Positions 5,653 to 5,909 of a stretch of DNA of 5,909 nt are shown here, one piece after another. Position numbers and translations under genes: made by a program. How positions within the stretch are numbered: position 1 is the first letter of the stretch; each line of letters begins with the position of its first letter. The notes below the pieces were generated by a model. The model did not search any database, was not told where the DNA came from, and saw only the letters and a program-made list of their open reading frames with translations. This stretch comes from an uncultured Kineosporia sp. (GTDB lineage Bacteria > Actinomycetota > Actinomycetes > Actinomycetales > Kineosporiaceae). Location: NCBI GenBank assembly GCA_937859855.1, contig CALMAR010000262.1:10160-16068 (forward strand), read 5' to 3'.

Positions 5653-5909
5653 TTAGCTGATGGATGAATCGGTGTCCTGTTCCTTCTTGGCCGCTTCGGG
5701 CGCCTGCGAAATCCGGTCGAGCCATTCGACCAGCAGTTGGCGCTCCGGCTCGCTGAGCATTCTCAGCTCCGGCGTCAGGGCCCGCATGGCGACCGCGGTC
5801 GCGACGGGCCCATCTGAAAGCTCGGGCGGGGCGCCGGTCACGAAGCGGTTCAGCACGGCGTCCATAATCGCTTCCCCCAGGTTCGGATCTCGGCGTTCCC
5901 GCGGCGTGG
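5653..5909 (-). CDS. Unrecognised protein, C-terminal part only, cut by right window edge
   Basis: A minus-strand frame is open from the right edge to a TAA at 5653-5655, giving 85 visible codons. An internal ATG at 5865 would give a 70-residue protein, but the frame continues upstream without a stop, so this is more likely the tail of a larger gene. The visible part is helical-looking and Leu/Ala-rich, with TPELRMLSEPERQLLVEWLD followed by a polar, charged tail (APEAAKKEQDTDSSIS). No transmembrane segment or catalytic motif is seen. The LSEPERQLLVEWLDRI helix superficially resembles the last helix of MarR proteins, but no winged-helix features precede it. It converges on the aldehyde dehydrogenase with 35 bases between stops, so it is a separate transcription unit. 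Composition and codon pattern support real coding; the function is unknown. Confidence 0.55.
   Translation of the reverse strand, partial: TPRERRDPNLGEAIMDAVLNRFVTGAPPELSDGPVATAVAMRALTPELRMLSEPERQLLVEWLDRISQAPEAAKKEQDTDSSIS

Noticed and set aside
4964..5725. Minus-strand open frame of 253 codons opposite the end of the aldehyde dehydrogenase
   Set aside because: It is a shadow of the ALDH codon pattern with no family features, and it also overlaps the converging partial gene.

Overview
The window is high-GC DNA with GTG starts, tight gene packing and actinobacterial-looking proteins. A Rhodococcus, Mycolicibacterium or Nocardioides type of host is likely, but the genus cannot be fixed from this sequence. 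It carries a compact aromatic-acid catabolic cluster that converges on gentisate (2,5-dihydroxybenzoate).

Layout. On the minus strand, reading from right to left, are a gentisate 1,2-dioxygenase-type bicupin (3814 to 2768), a FAD-dependent aromatic hydroxylase most like 3-hydroxybenzoate 6-hydroxylase (2771 to 1536, overlapping the dioxygenase stop by 4 bases) and a fumarylacetoacetate-hydrolase-family enzyme (1480 to 572). After a gap of about 150 bases comes a MarR-family regulator (418 to 1) whose C-terminus is cut by the left edge. On the plus strand, divergent from the dioxygenase, is an NAD(P)-dependent aldehyde dehydrogenase (4121 to 5617). A partial minus-strand gene of unrecognised function (5653 to 5909) enters from the right edge and converges on the aldehyde dehydrogenase.

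How it may work together (inference). The aldehyde dehydrogenase could oxidise a hydroxybenzaldehyde to the acid. The flavin hydroxylase would convert 3-hydroxybenzoate (less likely salicylate) to gentisate. The dioxygenase would open the ring to maleylpyruvate, and the hydrolase would cleave fumarylpyruvate (or maleylpyruvate directly) to pyruvate plus a C4 diacid. No maleylpyruvate isomerase lies in the window. The MarR protein is the obvious candidate regulator.

The 306-base divergent intergenic region (3815 to 4120) holds the most interesting non-coding signal: two copies of a 15-base element, CGTGTACGnAnGATT, 155 bases apart. One lies inside the spacer of a plausible promoter for the dioxygenase operon, the other at the -35 position of a plausible aldehyde dehydrogenase promoter. 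They are candidate operators. Otherwise the window looks like a variant arrangement of known pathway families, and I see no evidence of a wholly new system. I found no mobile elements, CRISPR arrays or RNA genes.
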